64,000 nucleotides of DNA from Alphaproteobacteria bacterium (GCA_030065235.1 JASJDC010000011.1:186001-250000), one strand, 5' to 3'; shown: positions 30,044 to 38,778, counted from the stretch's first letter. Numbers and translations: made by a program. The notes: a model not told the origin generated them from the letters alone.

Positions 30044-31192
30044 GTGACCAAGCCCTATGGATTTCTGCTTCGAATGGCGATCTTCCTAGTGCTGATCGCT
30101 TTGGGCTGCCTGTTGATCTTTGAAACCCTGTTAAGCGCGTTCAACGCGAATGTCTTTCTGAACAGTGTGATCCTGGGGGTTCTGGCGATCGGGATTGTGC
30201 TGGAATTCTATACCGTCGGCCGGTTGAACCGCGAGATCCTATGGGTCGAGAATTTCCAGCGTGGGGCGCATGGCGCACAGACCAGCATCGCGCCCCCGCG
30301 CCTTTTGGCCCCGGCCGCCACCATGCTTTCGGAACGCAGCGATCGGGCGACCCGTCTGAGCCTGAACACGACAGCGATGCAGACCTTGCTGGACGGCGTC
30401 GGCTCGCGCCTGGACGAGATGCGCGAGATCGGCCGCTATATGGTCGGGCTGTTGGTGTTTCTCGGCCTGCTTGGCACTTTCTGGGGCCTGCTGATCACGG
30501 TTCAGAGCGTCAGCGCCGTGATCGCCGGCGTCGAGGTCGGCGGGGCGGATATCGGCCTTGCTTTCGAAGAGTTGAAGTCTGGGCTCGAGGCGCCGCTGGA
30601 AGGCATGGGAACGGCCTTCTCCTCCTCGCTGTTCGGCCTGGCTGGCTCTCTGGTCATCGGTTTTCTTGGGCTTCAGGCGAACCAGGCGCAGAACCGGTTC
30701 TACAACGACCTTGAGGAATGGCTGAGCAGCCTGACGCGGCTGTCGGGCGGCGGCGGCGTGATCAGCGATGGCGACCAGTCCGTCCCCGCCTATATCCAGG
30801 CGCTGCTGGAACAGACCGCCGACAGTCTGGAAGGCCTGCAAAGGACCATCGCCAAGGCGGAAGAATCGCGCAGCGCCTCTCATAGCGACATCAAGCAACT
30901 GACCGACGGGATCGCCCGGCTGGCCGGCTCGCTGCAGCAAGAGCAGCAACTGATGGCGAAACTCGCGGACGGCCAGCGACAGCTGCAAAGCGCCCTGGAA
31001 GAGCTTGGCGCGCGGCAGGCGGCCGGCGCTGATCAGGCGGTGCAGCGGCATCTCGCCTCAATCGAAAACCACATGGCGCGCTTAATCGAGCAAGCCGCCA
31101 CAGGCCGCGCCGAGACGGTTCAGGAGATCCGCAGTGAGATCCGGCTGCTGGCCCGCACCATCGCGGCCATCGCGGAAGGCGGCGACGTCTGA
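30044..31192 (+). CDS. MotA/TolQ/ExbB-family proton channel protein
   Basis: 382 aa inner-membrane protein. Hydrophobic segments at about 8-30, 38-58, 130-155 and 185-212 give a MotA-like four-helix layout; the last two match the MotA/TolQ/ExbB core (LGLLGTFWGLL and GMGTAFSSSLFGLAGSL). The C-terminal 150 residues are polar, helical and probably coiled-coil in the cytoplasm. Start is GTG 30044 with AAGGAG 10 bases upstream. The stop overlaps the next ATG by one base, so it forms a stoichiometric pair with the MotB-like protein. It is not a flagellar MotA by context. Confidence 0.85.
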   Translation: MTKPYGFLLRMAIFLVLIALGCLLIFETLLSAFNANVFLNSVILGVLAIGIVLEFYTVGRLNREILWVENFQRGAHGAQTSIAPPRLLAPAATMLSERSDRATRLSLNTTAMQTLLDGVGSRLDEMREIGRYMVGLLVFLGLLGTFWGLLITVQSVSAVIAGVEVGGADIGLAFEELKSGLEAPLEGMGTAFSSSLFGLAGSLVIGFLGLQANQAQNRFYNDLEEWLSSLTRLSGGGGVISDGDQSVPAYIQALLEQTADSLEGLQRTIAKAEESRSASHSDIKQLTDGIARLAGSLQQEQQLMAKLADGQRQLQSALEELGARQAAGADQAVQRHLASIENHMARLIEQAATGRAETVQEIRSEIRLLARTIAAIAEGGDV

Positions 31193-32550
31193 TGGCGCTG
31201 GTTCGCCGCCAACGCCAGAATTTCGATATATGGCCCGGCTTCGTCGACGCCCTGGCCACGCTCTTGATGGTGATCATCTTCCTCTTGATGATCTTTGTCG
31301 TCTCCCAGCTTTATCTCAACGAGGCCCTGGTTGGCCGCGATCAGGCGCTGGACAGGCTGAACCGGCAGATCGCCGACATGGCCGAGCAGCTCAATCTGGA
31401 ACGCGCGGCCAGCGACGATCTGCGCGCGAATGTCGAAAGCCTGTCCTCGCAACTGCGCTCCAGCCTGGCGCGGCGGGATGAGATTGAGCGCCAGGTCAGC
31501 GCCCTGCGCCAGGAACGCAACGCCATCCTCGCCCGATTGGAGAATTCACAAGAGGAACGCGGCCAATTGACCGCCGTCCTCCGCGATTTGGAAACCCGTC
31601 TCGCGGAGTCCGAAACCCTGATTTCCGAGCGGGATCAGGAACTCAGCCAAAGCCGGGACGCATTGGAGGACGCCTTCGCCACGATCGAAGCGGACAAGGA
31701 AACGATCCAGGCCCAGCTTGGCGAATTGGACCAACTGAGCCAGGACATCGACGCGCTTCAGGCCTTGCGCGACGAGTTGCTGACATCGGTGGCCGATCTC
31801 GAAGCCGCCAATCAGGTCCAGGAAGCGGAACTGCTGGGCCAGGAAGAGCAACTCGAAGAACAGGCCGCCGAATTACAGAGCCGGCTGCGGGCGATTGACG
31901 AACAGACCGAGGCGGCGCTGTTGGCGCGGGCGGAGGCGGCGCGGCTGGCGCAGCAGATCGAGGCCTTGAACGCCCAGATCGGCGAGTTGGCGGCCCTGCT
32001 GGACGCATCGGAAAAGAAGGACGCGGAGCAGCAGGCCCAGATCGTCGATTTGGGTCGGCGCCTGAATGTCGCCCTGGCGAGCCAGGTCCAGGAATTGGCG
32101 CGCTACCGGTCGGAGTTTTTCGGCAAGTTGCGGCAGATTCTCGGGAACCGCCGCGACATCCAGGTCGTCGGCGACCGTTTTGTCTTCCAGTCCGAAGTGC
32201 TGTTCGATCAGGGCTCGGACGCGCTGGGGGTCGAAGGCCAGTTGCAGATGGGGCAGTTGGCCCGGACCCTGATCGAGATTTCCAGCGACATCCCCGCCGA
32301 GATCAACTGGGTCCTAAGGGTCGACGGCCATACGGACAAAATTCCGATATCGACCGCGCGCTTCCCATCGAATTGGGAGCTTTCGACCGCAAGAGCCATC
32401 TCAGTGGTGAAGTTCCTGAAAGACCAGGGCATTCCCGCCTCCCGGCTGGCGGCGACCGGCTTCGCCGAATTTCAGCCGCTTGACCCGCGCGACGACGAGA
32501 TCGCCCTCCGCCGAAACCGCCGGATCGAGTTGAAACTGACCGAGCGCTAG
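31192..32550 (+). CDS. MotB-like protein: single TM, long coiled coil, OmpA domain
   Basis: 452 aa. One membrane helix at about 17-40 carries D19 in FVDALATLL, at the place of the proton-binding aspartate of MotB/ExbD/TolR-type proteins. Residues about 45-300 are a Gln/Glu/Leu/Arg-rich coiled coil, presumably periplasmic. Residues about 325-452 are an OmpA-like peptidoglycan-binding domain (VLFDQGSDAL, RVDGHTDKIPI, NRRIELKL). It overlaps the channel gene by one base. Similar pairs are annotated in many alphaproteobacteria without a settled function. No zorC/zorD-type genes follow, so it is not a Zorya defence locus. Confidence 0.87.
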   Translation: MALVRRQRQNFDIWPGFVDALATLLMVIIFLLMIFVVSQLYLNEALVGRDQALDRLNRQIADMAEQLNLERAASDDLRANVESLSSQLRSSLARRDEIERQVSALRQERNAILARLENSQEERGQLTAVLRDLETRLAESETLISERDQELSQSRDALEDAFATIEADKETIQAQLGELDQLSQDIDALQALRDELLTSVADLEAANQVQEAELLGQEEQLEEQAAELQSRLRAIDEQTEAALLARAEAARLAQQIEALNAQIGELAALLDASEKKDAEQQAQIVDLGRRLNVALASQVQELARYRSEFFGKLRQILGNRRDIQVVGDRFVFQSEVLFDQGSDALGVEGQLQMGQLARTLIEISSDIPAEINWVLRVDGHTDKIPISTARFPSNWELSTARAISVVKFLKDQGIPASRLAATGFAEFQPLDPRDDEIALRRNRRIELKLTER

Positions 32551-32757
32551 GGCCCGACCGGTGCGCAAAAAAGCGCGCGAAAAGACCGCGCCGCCCCTTG
32601 CATCCAAGGCGCAACCGGCGTATCTCCTGCGCCGTTCGGCGTATTGCGGCCAACCGCGATGCGCCTTTGCATTTTGACAGCGTCAAGCGACCGCCCGGCG
32701 GCGTATGCATCAACCGCGCGGAAGACCGGGGCCGGGGCGCGCAGAAGGAATAGAGCG

Positions 32758-32979
32758 ATGAAAGCGGATATTCATCCCGACTATCATGAAATCACGGTCG
32801 TGATGACCGACGGCACGAGCTACAAGACGCATTCGACCTGGGGCGCCCCGGGCGACACGCTGCGCCTTGAAATCGACCCGACCTCGCACCCGGCCTGGAC
32901 CGGCGGCCCGCAGCGGGTCCTGGAAGGCGGCCAGGTGGCGCGCTTCAACAAGCGTTTCGCCGGTTTCGGCCTGAAATAG
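32758..32979 (+). CDS. rpmE: 50S ribosomal protein L31 (zinc-free type)
   Basis: 73 aa ribosomal protein. Starts [14 protein letters not shown], the L31 signature, and contains [19 protein letters not shown]. It has no cysteines, so it is the zinc-independent form. AAGGAA 8 bases before ATG 32758 sets the start. The 207-base gap before it contains TTGACA (32674-32679), but no matching -10 at normal spacing. A hairpin terminator follows. Confidence 0.95.
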   Translation: MKADIHPDYHEITVVMTDGTSYKTHSTWGAPGDTLRLEIDPTSHPAWTGGPQRVLEGGQVARFNKRFAGFGLK

Positions 32980-33007
32980 CCGCGTCATCGAGGCTTTTTC
33001 GCGTTTT

Positions 33008-33038
33008 GGAAGGCGGTCCCTCGGGGCCGCCTTTTCCG
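33008..33038 (+). terminator. Terminator after rpmE
   Basis: AAGGCGGTCCC (33010-33020) pairs with GGGGCCGCCTT (33023-33033) with one G-T wobble, a short loop and a following T-rich stretch. Confidence 0.7.
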
Positions 33039-33052
33039 TTTCGGCGCCGCCT

Positions 33053-33082
33053 CTTGACCCGAAAATCCGCCTCACCATATCT
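33053..33082 (+). promoter_or_regulatory. Putative RpoH (sigma-32) heat-shock promoter for hsp20
   Basis: CTTGACC (33053-33059) followed by CCATATCT (33075-33082) with a 15-base gap matches the heat-shock promoter pattern known in alphaproteobacteria (CTTG, then a C-TAT-T-like -10). It lies directly after the rpmE terminator, with a start expected near 33090. Confidence 0.6.
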
Positions 33083-33090
33083 GGTATGAC

Positions 33091-33195
33091 CGAGCATGAG
33101 CGCCGAAATCGGGCTCAACCAGCCGGTCGCGCCAAAGGCGTTCGACCATGGTGGTGGACGCCGAGCCCATGTCGCTTCTGATGGAGGATATGACG
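33091..33195 (+). promoter_or_regulatory. Structured 5' leader of hsp20, possible ROSE-type RNA thermometer
   Basis: The leader is about 105 bases. GGTCGCGCC (33125-33133) pairs with GGCGTTCGACC (33137-33147) across an AAA loop, with a TT bulge. At the 3' end CUUCU just before GAU can pair with the GGAGG ribosome site at 33183-33187, two pairs being G-U wobbles. A strong upstream hairpin plus a weak one masking the ribosome site is the layout of ROSE elements before alphaproteobacterial small heat-shock genes. Inference from hand folding only. Confidence 0.45.
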
Positions 33196-33648
33196 ATGCG
33201 AACTTATGATCTTTCCCCGCTGTTCCGCACCACAGTCGGTTTCGACCGAATGGCCCGCATGATTGATGCGCTGGCCAGCGAACAGAACAATGGCTACCCG
33301 CCCTACAATATTGAAAAGCTGGACGAGGATTCCTATCAGATCTCGATGGCTGTCGCCGGCTTTTCCGAAGACGATCTGACCATTGAGGTGAAGGAAAACG
33401 TCCTGACCATCTCCGGCCGCAAAGAGGTCGATGAGAAGGTCGAGGAAGAGCGCAGCTATCTGTATCGCGGCATCGCCGAGCGCGCGTTTGAGCGCCGCTT
33501 CAATCTGGCCGACCATATCAAGGTCGAAGGCGCGATCATGGAGCATGGCCTGCTGCATGTGAAACTCTCCCGCGAAGTGCCGGAAGAGTTGAAACCGCGC
33601 CGGATCCCGATCGGCGGCCGCAAGGCGAAGAAACTCGCCGCGAAATAA
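33196..33648 (+). CDS. Small heat-shock protein, IbpA-like Hsp20
   Basis: ATP-independent holdase chaperone that binds aggregating proteins. 150 aa from ATG 33196, 8 bases after GGAGG; ATG 33190 and further upstream ATGs are in frame but badly spaced. The start MRTYDLSPLFR and the GFDRMARMID segment closely resemble IbpA. The alpha-crystallin domain spans about 40-130, with YNIEKLDEDSYQISMAVAGF and GLLHVKLSREVPE. It sits behind a heat-shock promoter and structured leader and before a strong terminator, so it is monocistronic. Confidence 0.93.
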   Translation: MRTYDLSPLFRTTVGFDRMARMIDALASEQNNGYPPYNIEKLDEDSYQISMAVAGFSEDDLTIEVKENVLTISGRKEVDEKVEEERSYLYRGIAERAFERRFNLADHIKVEGAIMEHGLLHVKLSREVPEELKPRRIPIGGRKAKKLAAK

Positions 33649-33692
33649 GCGCCGGCGATCGGCCCTGAACCCAGGGTCGGCTTTGGATATCG

Positions 33693-33725
33693 AAGGGCGG
33701 CCCCCTCAGCAGGGCCGCCCTTTTT
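33693..33725 (+). terminator. Strong Rho-independent terminator after hsp20
   Basis: AAGGGCGGCCC (33693-33703) pairs perfectly with GGGCCGCCCTT (33712-33722) around an 8-base loop, followed by a T run. Confidence 0.9.
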
Positions 33726-33761
33726 GTAGGCTCTCTTCGCACGCGCAGGGTTCCAGCATCG

Positions 33762-33901
33762 GCCCCGGATCAAGTCCGGGGCGCCTCAGTCTACCCGTCA
33801 CGCCGGCCCCCGAGCCGGCGTCCATCGAGCGGAACCATGGGCCCCGGATCAGGTCCGGGGCGACGCCCCCCTCCATCTGTCATGCCGGACCCCAAGCCGG
33901 C
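33762..33901. repeat. Two tandem REP-like palindromic units
   Basis: Each unit carries two inverted repeats. Unit 1: GCCCCGGA/TCCGGGGC arms (33762-33782), then CGCCGGC/GCCGGCG arms (33801-33820). Unit 2, 79 bases on: the same first palindrome (33841-33861), then GCCGG/CCGGC arms (33884-33901). The first palindrome differs between units by a single central base. They fill most of the 380-base gap between hsp20 and the GST gene. The remainder of the gap (33902-34015) shows nothing recognisable. No transposase is nearby. Confidence 0.75.
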
Positions 33902-34028
33902 GCCTGTCGGGCCTCGGCCGAGAAGGTCGGATCACTCAGCCTTATCCGCGCATCAGCAATTCGCGTTTGCCATTGCCCGTCCGGCGCGCCAGCTTCACCG
34001 CCGCCTGAAACCAAAGGGAGGTGCGGCG

Positions 34029-34643
34029 ATGCTGACGCTCTATGACTTCGACGGCAGCGGCAACGGCTACAAGGTTGCGCTGCTGTTGAACTTGTTGGAT
34101 CAGCCCTATCGGCGTGTCGAAGTGAACATCCTGGAGGGCGAAAGCCGGACCGAGGCCTTCCTGCGGGATATCAGCCCGGTCGGCAAGATCCCGGTCCTGG
34201 GCTTCGACGACGGACGAAAACTGTTCGAGTCCAACGCCATCCTGACCTATCTGGCCGATGGGACGGTCTATATCCCGAACGATCTTTTCCAGCGCGCCCA
34301 GATGTTCTCATGGCTGTTCTGGGAGCAATATAGTCACGAGCCCTCCATCGCGGTCGTCCGCTTCGCCCGCCATTTCAAGACGCTGACGCCTGAGCAGGAA
34401 GACGCGCTGCAACCGAAGATCGATTTTGGCTATGAATGCCTTGGTCTCCTGGAGAGCCAATTGAAACGGTCGGACTGGCTGGTCGGCGACAGGGTGACTC
34501 TGGCCGACATCGCGCTCTATCCCTACACGTCCGTCGCCGAGGAGGGCGATTTCAATCTGTCGCGCTATCCGGCGATCCGCGCCTGGTTCGACCGCATTGC
34601 CGCCCTTCCGGGATATCGCAGCATGGACTACCGCCCCGATTGA
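34029..34643 (+). CDS. Glutathione S-transferase family protein
   Basis: 204 aa with the two-domain GST layout. The N-terminal thioredoxin-like domain (residues 1-78) has LYDFDGSGNGYKVALLL, where the active-site Ser/Cys/Tyr region lies, then GKIPVL with the cis-proline and ESNAILTYLAD. The all-helical C-terminal domain has LVGDRVTLADIALYPYT, the usual N-capping box. GGGAGGTG 7 bases before ATG 34029 fixes the start; the longer open frame upstream runs through the REP repeats. Substrate unknown. It precedes tryptophan dioxygenase by 17 bases. Confidence 0.88.
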   Translation: MLTLYDFDGSGNGYKVALLLNLLDQPYRRVEVNILEGESRTEAFLRDISPVGKIPVLGFDDGRKLFESNAILTYLADGTVYIPNDLFQRAQMFSWLFWEQYSHEPSIAVVRFARHFKTLTPEQEDALQPKIDFGYECLGLLESQLKRSDWLVGDRVTLADIALYPYTSVAEEGDFNLSRYPAIRAWFDRIAALPGYRSMDYRPD

Positions 34644-34660
34644 GCCCTATGCTCAGGGGC

Positions 34661-35500
34661 ATGAGCGACGCCTCGACCACGGAGCTGCCGGACGGCGCCC
34701 ATTCCGATTTTTCGCGGGATATGAGCTATGGCGCCTATCTGCGCTTGGACGCGCTGCTGGCGGCGCAGAGCCCGGTCTCGGACAGCCATGACGAGATGCT
34801 TTTCATCATCATCCATCAAGCGACCGAACTTTGGATGAAACTGGTGATCCACGAGATCCGGGCAGCGCAGGCGGCCTTGGACGCGGACGAATTCGGGCAA
34901 GTCTCGAAGATGCTGTCGCGGGTTGCGCGGATTCAGACCCAGCTGATCCAGTCCTGGTCGGTCCTGTCGACCATGACGCCGGCCGAGTATCTGACATTCC
35001 GCGACCGGCTGGGCCGCAGTTCCGGCTTTCAATCGCACCAATATCGCGAAATCGAATTCCTGTTGGGGAACAAGCGCGCGGCGATGGTGAAGCCGTTCGA
35101 ACATGATCCGCCGCGGCACGCGCATCTCAAGGCGACGCTGGAAGGGCCCAGCCTGTATGACAGCGCTATCGCCTCCTTGGCGCGCAATGGGCTCGAGATC
35201 GCCGACACGGTTCTAAGCCGAGACCGAACCCGCCCCTATACGTCACAGGACAGCGTCGCCGCCGCCTGGACCGCCGTCTATCGCGACACAGAGAAATACT
35301 GGCGGCTCTACGAACTAGCCGAGAAGCTGGTCGATCTGGAGGACAGTTTCCAGCAATGGCGCTTCCGCCATTTGGAAACCGTGAAACGCATCATCGGCCA
35401 TCGGCGCGGCACCGGCGGCACGGCGGGCGTCAGCTATCTACAGCACGCCTTGAGCCATGTCTTCTTCCCGGAACTTTGGGAGATCCGCGCCGATCTATAG
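34661..35500 (+). CDS. kynA: Tryptophan 2,3-dioxygenase
   Basis: Heme enzyme opening the indole ring of L-Trp to N-formylkynurenine, first step of the kynurenine pathway. 279 aa, the standard bacterial length. Seen: FIIIHQATELWMK containing the distal substrate-contacting histidine, SSGFQSHQYREIEF, and FRHLETVKRIIG containing the proximal heme-ligand histidine, followed by GTGGTAGVSYL, the substrate-carboxylate loop. ATG 34661 is chosen by family length; ATG 34649 is also in frame. No kynureninase or formamidase gene is in the window. Confidence 0.94.
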   Translation: MSDASTTELPDGAHSDFSRDMSYGAYLRLDALLAAQSPVSDSHDEMLFIIIHQATELWMKLVIHEIRAAQAALDADEFGQVSKMLSRVARIQTQLIQSWSVLSTMTPAEYLTFRDRLGRSSGFQSHQYREIEFLLGNKRAAMVKPFEHDPPRHAHLKATLEGPSLYDSAIASLARNGLEIADTVLSRDRTRPYTSQDSVAAAWTAVYRDTEKYWRLYELAEKLVDLEDSFQQWRFRHLETVKRIIGHRRGTGGTAGVSYLQHALSHVFFPELWEIRADL

Positions 35501-35513
35501 GGCCAGCTCGCCG

Positions 35514-35822
35514 TCAATGCGCGTCTTTCGACGCCTCGGCGAAAGCGGCTTTCTGCGCGTCGCTGGCCTCGGTCTGGTGTTTCGCCTTCCATTCGGCGAA
35601 AGGCATGCCATAGACAATCTCGCGCGCGTCGTCCTTGCTCAAGTCGACGCCATGCTCGGCCGCCGCTTCGCCATACCAGCGGCTGAGGCAATTCCGGCAG
35701 AAGCCCGTCAGATTCATCATGTCGATATTCTGAACGTCCGTGCGCTCGCGCAGATGCGCGACGAGCGTGCGGAACGCGGCGGCTTCCAGTTCGGTACGGG
35801 TCTTTTCGTCGATCTCAGGCAT
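35514..35822 (-). CDS. DUF1244 family protein
   Basis: 102 aa conserved protein of unknown function, frequent in alphaproteobacteria. The hallmark FCRNCLSRWY with two cysteines is present near residues 41-50, flanked by helical segments and ending in a charged Ala/Lys tail. I chose the second ATG (35822) because GAGG lies 6 bases upstream of it; the first in-frame ATG is at 35834. Convergent with tryptophan dioxygenase, 13 bases apart. Confidence 0.88.
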   Translation of the reverse strand: MPEIDEKTRTELEAAAFRTLVAHLRERTDVQNIDMMNLTGFCRNCLSRWYGEAAAEHGVDLSKDDAREIVYGMPFAEWKAKHQTEASDAQKAAFAEASKDAH

Positions 35823-35906
35823 GGGTTTCCTCATTCACAGGTCGATTGCGCGCTCGATATGTGGCGTGGGAGCGGCGTGAATCCAAGCCTGAAACGACCG
35901 AAAGGC

Positions 35907-37058
35907 CTAGAGGTCGCGCACCGTCTCTTCGATCAGCCAATCGACGACCGCGTTCAGCGCCTCTTCATTGCTCGCGCCGCGGGCGACCGCGTCGTGATAG
36001 ATACGGCGCTGAGTCTGAGAACTGGCGCCGCGGGCGATGATGCGGCGGGCGTTCTGGGCCTCCTCGACGCAATCCAGACGCTCCTGATCCTCCTTGGTCA
36101 GCATCAGAATTTCTTCCAGCAGTTCGGCGTAATCCACCATCTTGCCGGAGCCGAAATCGACCATGCCCTGGGTCGCGCCGTGACGCTGGGCCCTCCAGCG
36201 ATTCTCGTTGATCAACATATTACTGTACCCGCGCCAGCGCTGGTTCGAGCGGCGGAGCCGGATCAGCATCGACAGGATCGACGCGTAAAGCGCGGCGATC
36301 GTGATCCCGTCCTCCATATATGTGCAGATATCGGGGATCCGCATCTCCAGGGTCGGGAATTTGCAATGGGGCCGTATATCCCACCAGATCTTGGTCGGCT
36401 CCTCGATCACCCCGACATCGACCAGCGTCTGCACATGGCGCGAATAGTCGGACCAACTGTCGAAGCGCTCCGGCAGTCCGGTGCGGGGCAATTCATCGAA
36501 AATCGACAAACGGTAGCATTGCAAGCCCGTGTCACGCCCGTTCCAGAAAGGCGAGGAGGTCGACAGCGCCAGCAGATGCGGCAGGAAATAAGCGACCTGG
36601 CCCAGCAGATCGATGCGCAGATCGTCATCGTCGATCCCGACATGCACATGCATGCCACAAATCACCAGACGCCGCGCCACGCCCTGCAGATCGTGAGCCA
36701 GTGTGTTGTAGCGGTCCTTGTCGGTATGCAGAAGCTCGCGCCAATCCGCCTTCGGATGGGTCGAGGCGGCGATGATCTCCAACCCTTGCGCCCGGGCGCC
36801 GTCTGACACCGCGCGGCGCAGCGCGCTCAGCTTGGCGCGCACATCCTTGATCGAGGGCGCCACGCCGGTGCCGATCTCGACCTGGGCCCGCAGGAATTCG
36901 GGCGTCGCGAAGCCGATCTCTTCGCCGATATGCGCCACCACCGAGTCGATCACGCCTTGGCGTCGATCGGCGTCTTGCGCCAGGTTCCGGGTTTCCGGAT
37001 CGACGAGCAGATATTCCTCCTCGATGCCGACCGAAAAACTCAAATCATCAATACGCAT
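35907..37058 (-). CDS. Carboxylate-amine ligase, glutamate-cysteine ligase family 2 (YbdK-type)
   Basis: 383 aa enzyme of the GCS2/YbdK family, which forms gamma-glutamyl-like amide bonds with ATP; E. coli YbdK has weak glutamate-cysteine ligase activity. Seen: VGIEEEYLLVD at the start (metal-binding glutamates), ASTHPKADW, ICGMHVHVGID with the metal/ATP histidines, and TLEMRIPD. It stands alone between DUF1244 and divergent dnaB. The true substrate is unknown. Confidence 0.88.
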   Translation of the reverse strand: MRIDDLSFSVGIEEEYLLVDPETRNLAQDADRRQGVIDSVVAHIGEEIGFATPEFLRAQVEIGTGVAPSIKDVRAKLSALRRAVSDGARAQGLEIIAASTHPKADWRELLHTDKDRYNTLAHDLQGVARRLVICGMHVHVGIDDDDLRIDLLGQVAYFLPHLLALSTSSPFWNGRDTGLQCYRLSIFDELPRTGLPERFDSWSDYSRHVQTLVDVGVIEEPTKIWWDIRPHCKFPTLEMRIPDICTYMEDGITIAALYASILSMLIRLRRSNQRWRGYSNMLINENRWRAQRHGATQGMVDFGSGKMVDYAELLEEILMLTKEDQERLDCVEEAQNARRIIARGASSQTQRRIYHDAVARGASNEEALNAVVDWLIEETVRDL

Positions 37059-37242
37059 GAATTTGACGGTAGAGGCGTTGACCGGGAAAGGTCAATGCCG
37101 CCGGGGGTTTGTGCCGGGCTCTGGGTCCGTATCGACCTGGATACAGGAAGAATCGGCATATTCTCGCTATCCACCGAATTCACAGGCGCCGGTCCGATCT
37201 GTTCCGCATGACGTTCCGGGGCGGCGGGAATAGTGTCGCGGC

Positions 37243-38778
37243 ATGACACAAGAAGCTATTGACTCCGGCCTTTCGCTGATCGCCGAAGGCGGGGAAGAGG
37301 ACGCGCCGGGCCTGCGCGAGCCGCCGCAGAACGCCGAGGTCGAGGCCGCCCTGCTGGGCGCCGTTCTGCGCAACAACCGGGCCTATGAGCAGGTCAGCGA
37401 TATGCTGCGGTCCGAGCATTTCTATTGGCCCGAACATCGCCGCGTCTTCGAGGCGATCCGGCAAATCGCCGATCAGGGGCAAATCGCCTCGCCGACCACT
37501 CTGTCGCATGTCGCAGACAGCGATCCGCTGATCGCCGGCGCCGGCGGCAAGCAGTTCCTGTTCACCCTCGCCGCCAATGTCGTGACGGTGATCAACGCCC
37601 GCGATTATGCCGAGACGGTGCGCGATCTGTACCTGAAGCGTGAATTGATCGGCGTCGGCGAGGAGATGGTGAATGACGCCTACTCAGTCGAAGAAATGGA
37701 GGACACGTCCGCCAAACAGATCGAGCGCGCTGAGCATCGGCTGTATCAATTGGCGACGACCGGCGAAGTGGACCGCAACGTCGCCTCACTGAAAGACGCG
37801 GTCACGTTGGCCGTCGCCTCGGCCGAGGAGGCCTTCAAGCGCGACAGCCATGTGGTCGGGGTGACGACCGGCTTCGCCGGCGTCGATCAGATGCTGGGCG
37901 GTTTTCACCGCTCGGACCTGTTGATCCTGGCCGGCCGGCCCTCCATGGGGAAGACCGCGCTGGCGACCAACATCGCCTTCAACGCCGCCAAGGCCTATCG
38001 CGCCGTCGAGGATGAAGAGGGACGCATCACCGAGGAAGGCGGCAAGGTCCTGTTCTTCTCTCTGGAAATGTCAGCCGAACAGTTGGCCGGACGTATCCTG
38101 GCCGAACAGTCCGAAATCCCCAGCGACCGGATCCGACGCGGCGAGATCGATCATGACGAGTTTCAGAAGCTCGCCGTCGCGGCCCAGGACATGGCCCGCG
38201 CGCCGCTTTATATCGACGACACGCCGGCCCTGACGATCACCGGACTGCGCCAGCGCGCGCGCCGGGTGAAGCGCCAGCACGGGCTGCATATGGTCGTGGT
38301 CGACTACCTGCAATTGCTGCAAGGACCGCCGGAGAAGCGCACCGATAATCGGGTTCAGGAAGTCTCGGACATCACACGCGGTCTGAAGACGCTGGCCAAG
38401 GAGTTGGACGTGCCGGTGCTGGCGCTGTCTCAGCTCAGCCGCCAGGTCGAACAGCGCGAAGATAAGCGGCCGCAACTGGCGGACCTACGGGAATCGGGCT
38501 CGATCGAGCAGGACGCCGATGTCGTGACCTTCATCTACCGCCCGGAGTATTATCTACAGCGGGAGCATCCGACGGAGCGCCAGAACGAGTCGCCTGACAA
38601 GTTTCAGGAACGGCTGGAGCGACACAATCAAAGGTTATCGGACTCCCGGAACGTCGCCGAGGTGATCATCGCCAAGCAACGCCACGGGCCTATCGGCACG
38701 ATCGAGCTTTTCTTCGACGGCAACTATACGCGCTTCGCCGATCTGGACCGGCATCACAGCGACGAAGGCGGCTTTTGA
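37243..38778 (+). CDS. dnaB: Replicative DNA helicase DnaB
   Basis: Hexameric 5'-3' helicase of the replisome. 511 aa. The N-terminal primase-interacting domain (about 28-130) starts with PPQNAEVEAALLGAVL, followed by a linker and the RecA-like domain with Walker A GRPSMGKTAL, Walker B VVVDYLQLL, and LSQLSRQVEQRED with the DLRESGSIEQDAD stretch. No intein or insertion. alr follows after 55 bases. Confidence 0.96.
   Translation: MTQEAIDSGLSLIAEGGEEDAPGLREPPQNAEVEAALLGAVLRNNRAYEQVSDMLRSEHFYWPEHRRVFEAIRQIADQGQIASPTTLSHVADSDPLIAGAGGKQFLFTLAANVVTVINARDYAETVRDLYLKRELIGVGEEMVNDAYSVEEMEDTSAKQIERAEHRLYQLATTGEVDRNVASLKDAVTLAVASAEEAFKRDSHVVGVTTGFAGVDQMLGGFHRSDLLILAGRPSMGKTALATNIAFNAAKAYRAVEDEEGRITEEGGKVLFFSLEMSAEQLAGRILAEQSEIPSDRIRRGEIDHDEFQKLAVAAQDMARAPLYIDDTPALTITGLRQRARRVKRQHGLHMVVVDYLQLLQGPPEKRTDNRVQEVSDITRGLKTLAKELDVPVLALSQLSRQVEQREDKRPQLADLRESGSIEQDADVVTFIYRPEYYLQREHPTERQNESPDKFQERLERHNQRLSDSRNVAEVIIAKQRHGPIGTIELFFDGNYTRFADLDRHHSDEGGF

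Noticed and set aside
30044-32550. Zorya-type (ZorAB) anti-phage system
   Set aside because: The MotA/MotB-like pair fits superficially, but no zorC, zorD or zorE gene follows and the neighbours are housekeeping genes (rpmE, hsp20).
32674-32679. Perfect TTGACA upstream of rpmE as a promoter
   Set aside because: No acceptable -10 hexamer lies 16-18 bases downstream.
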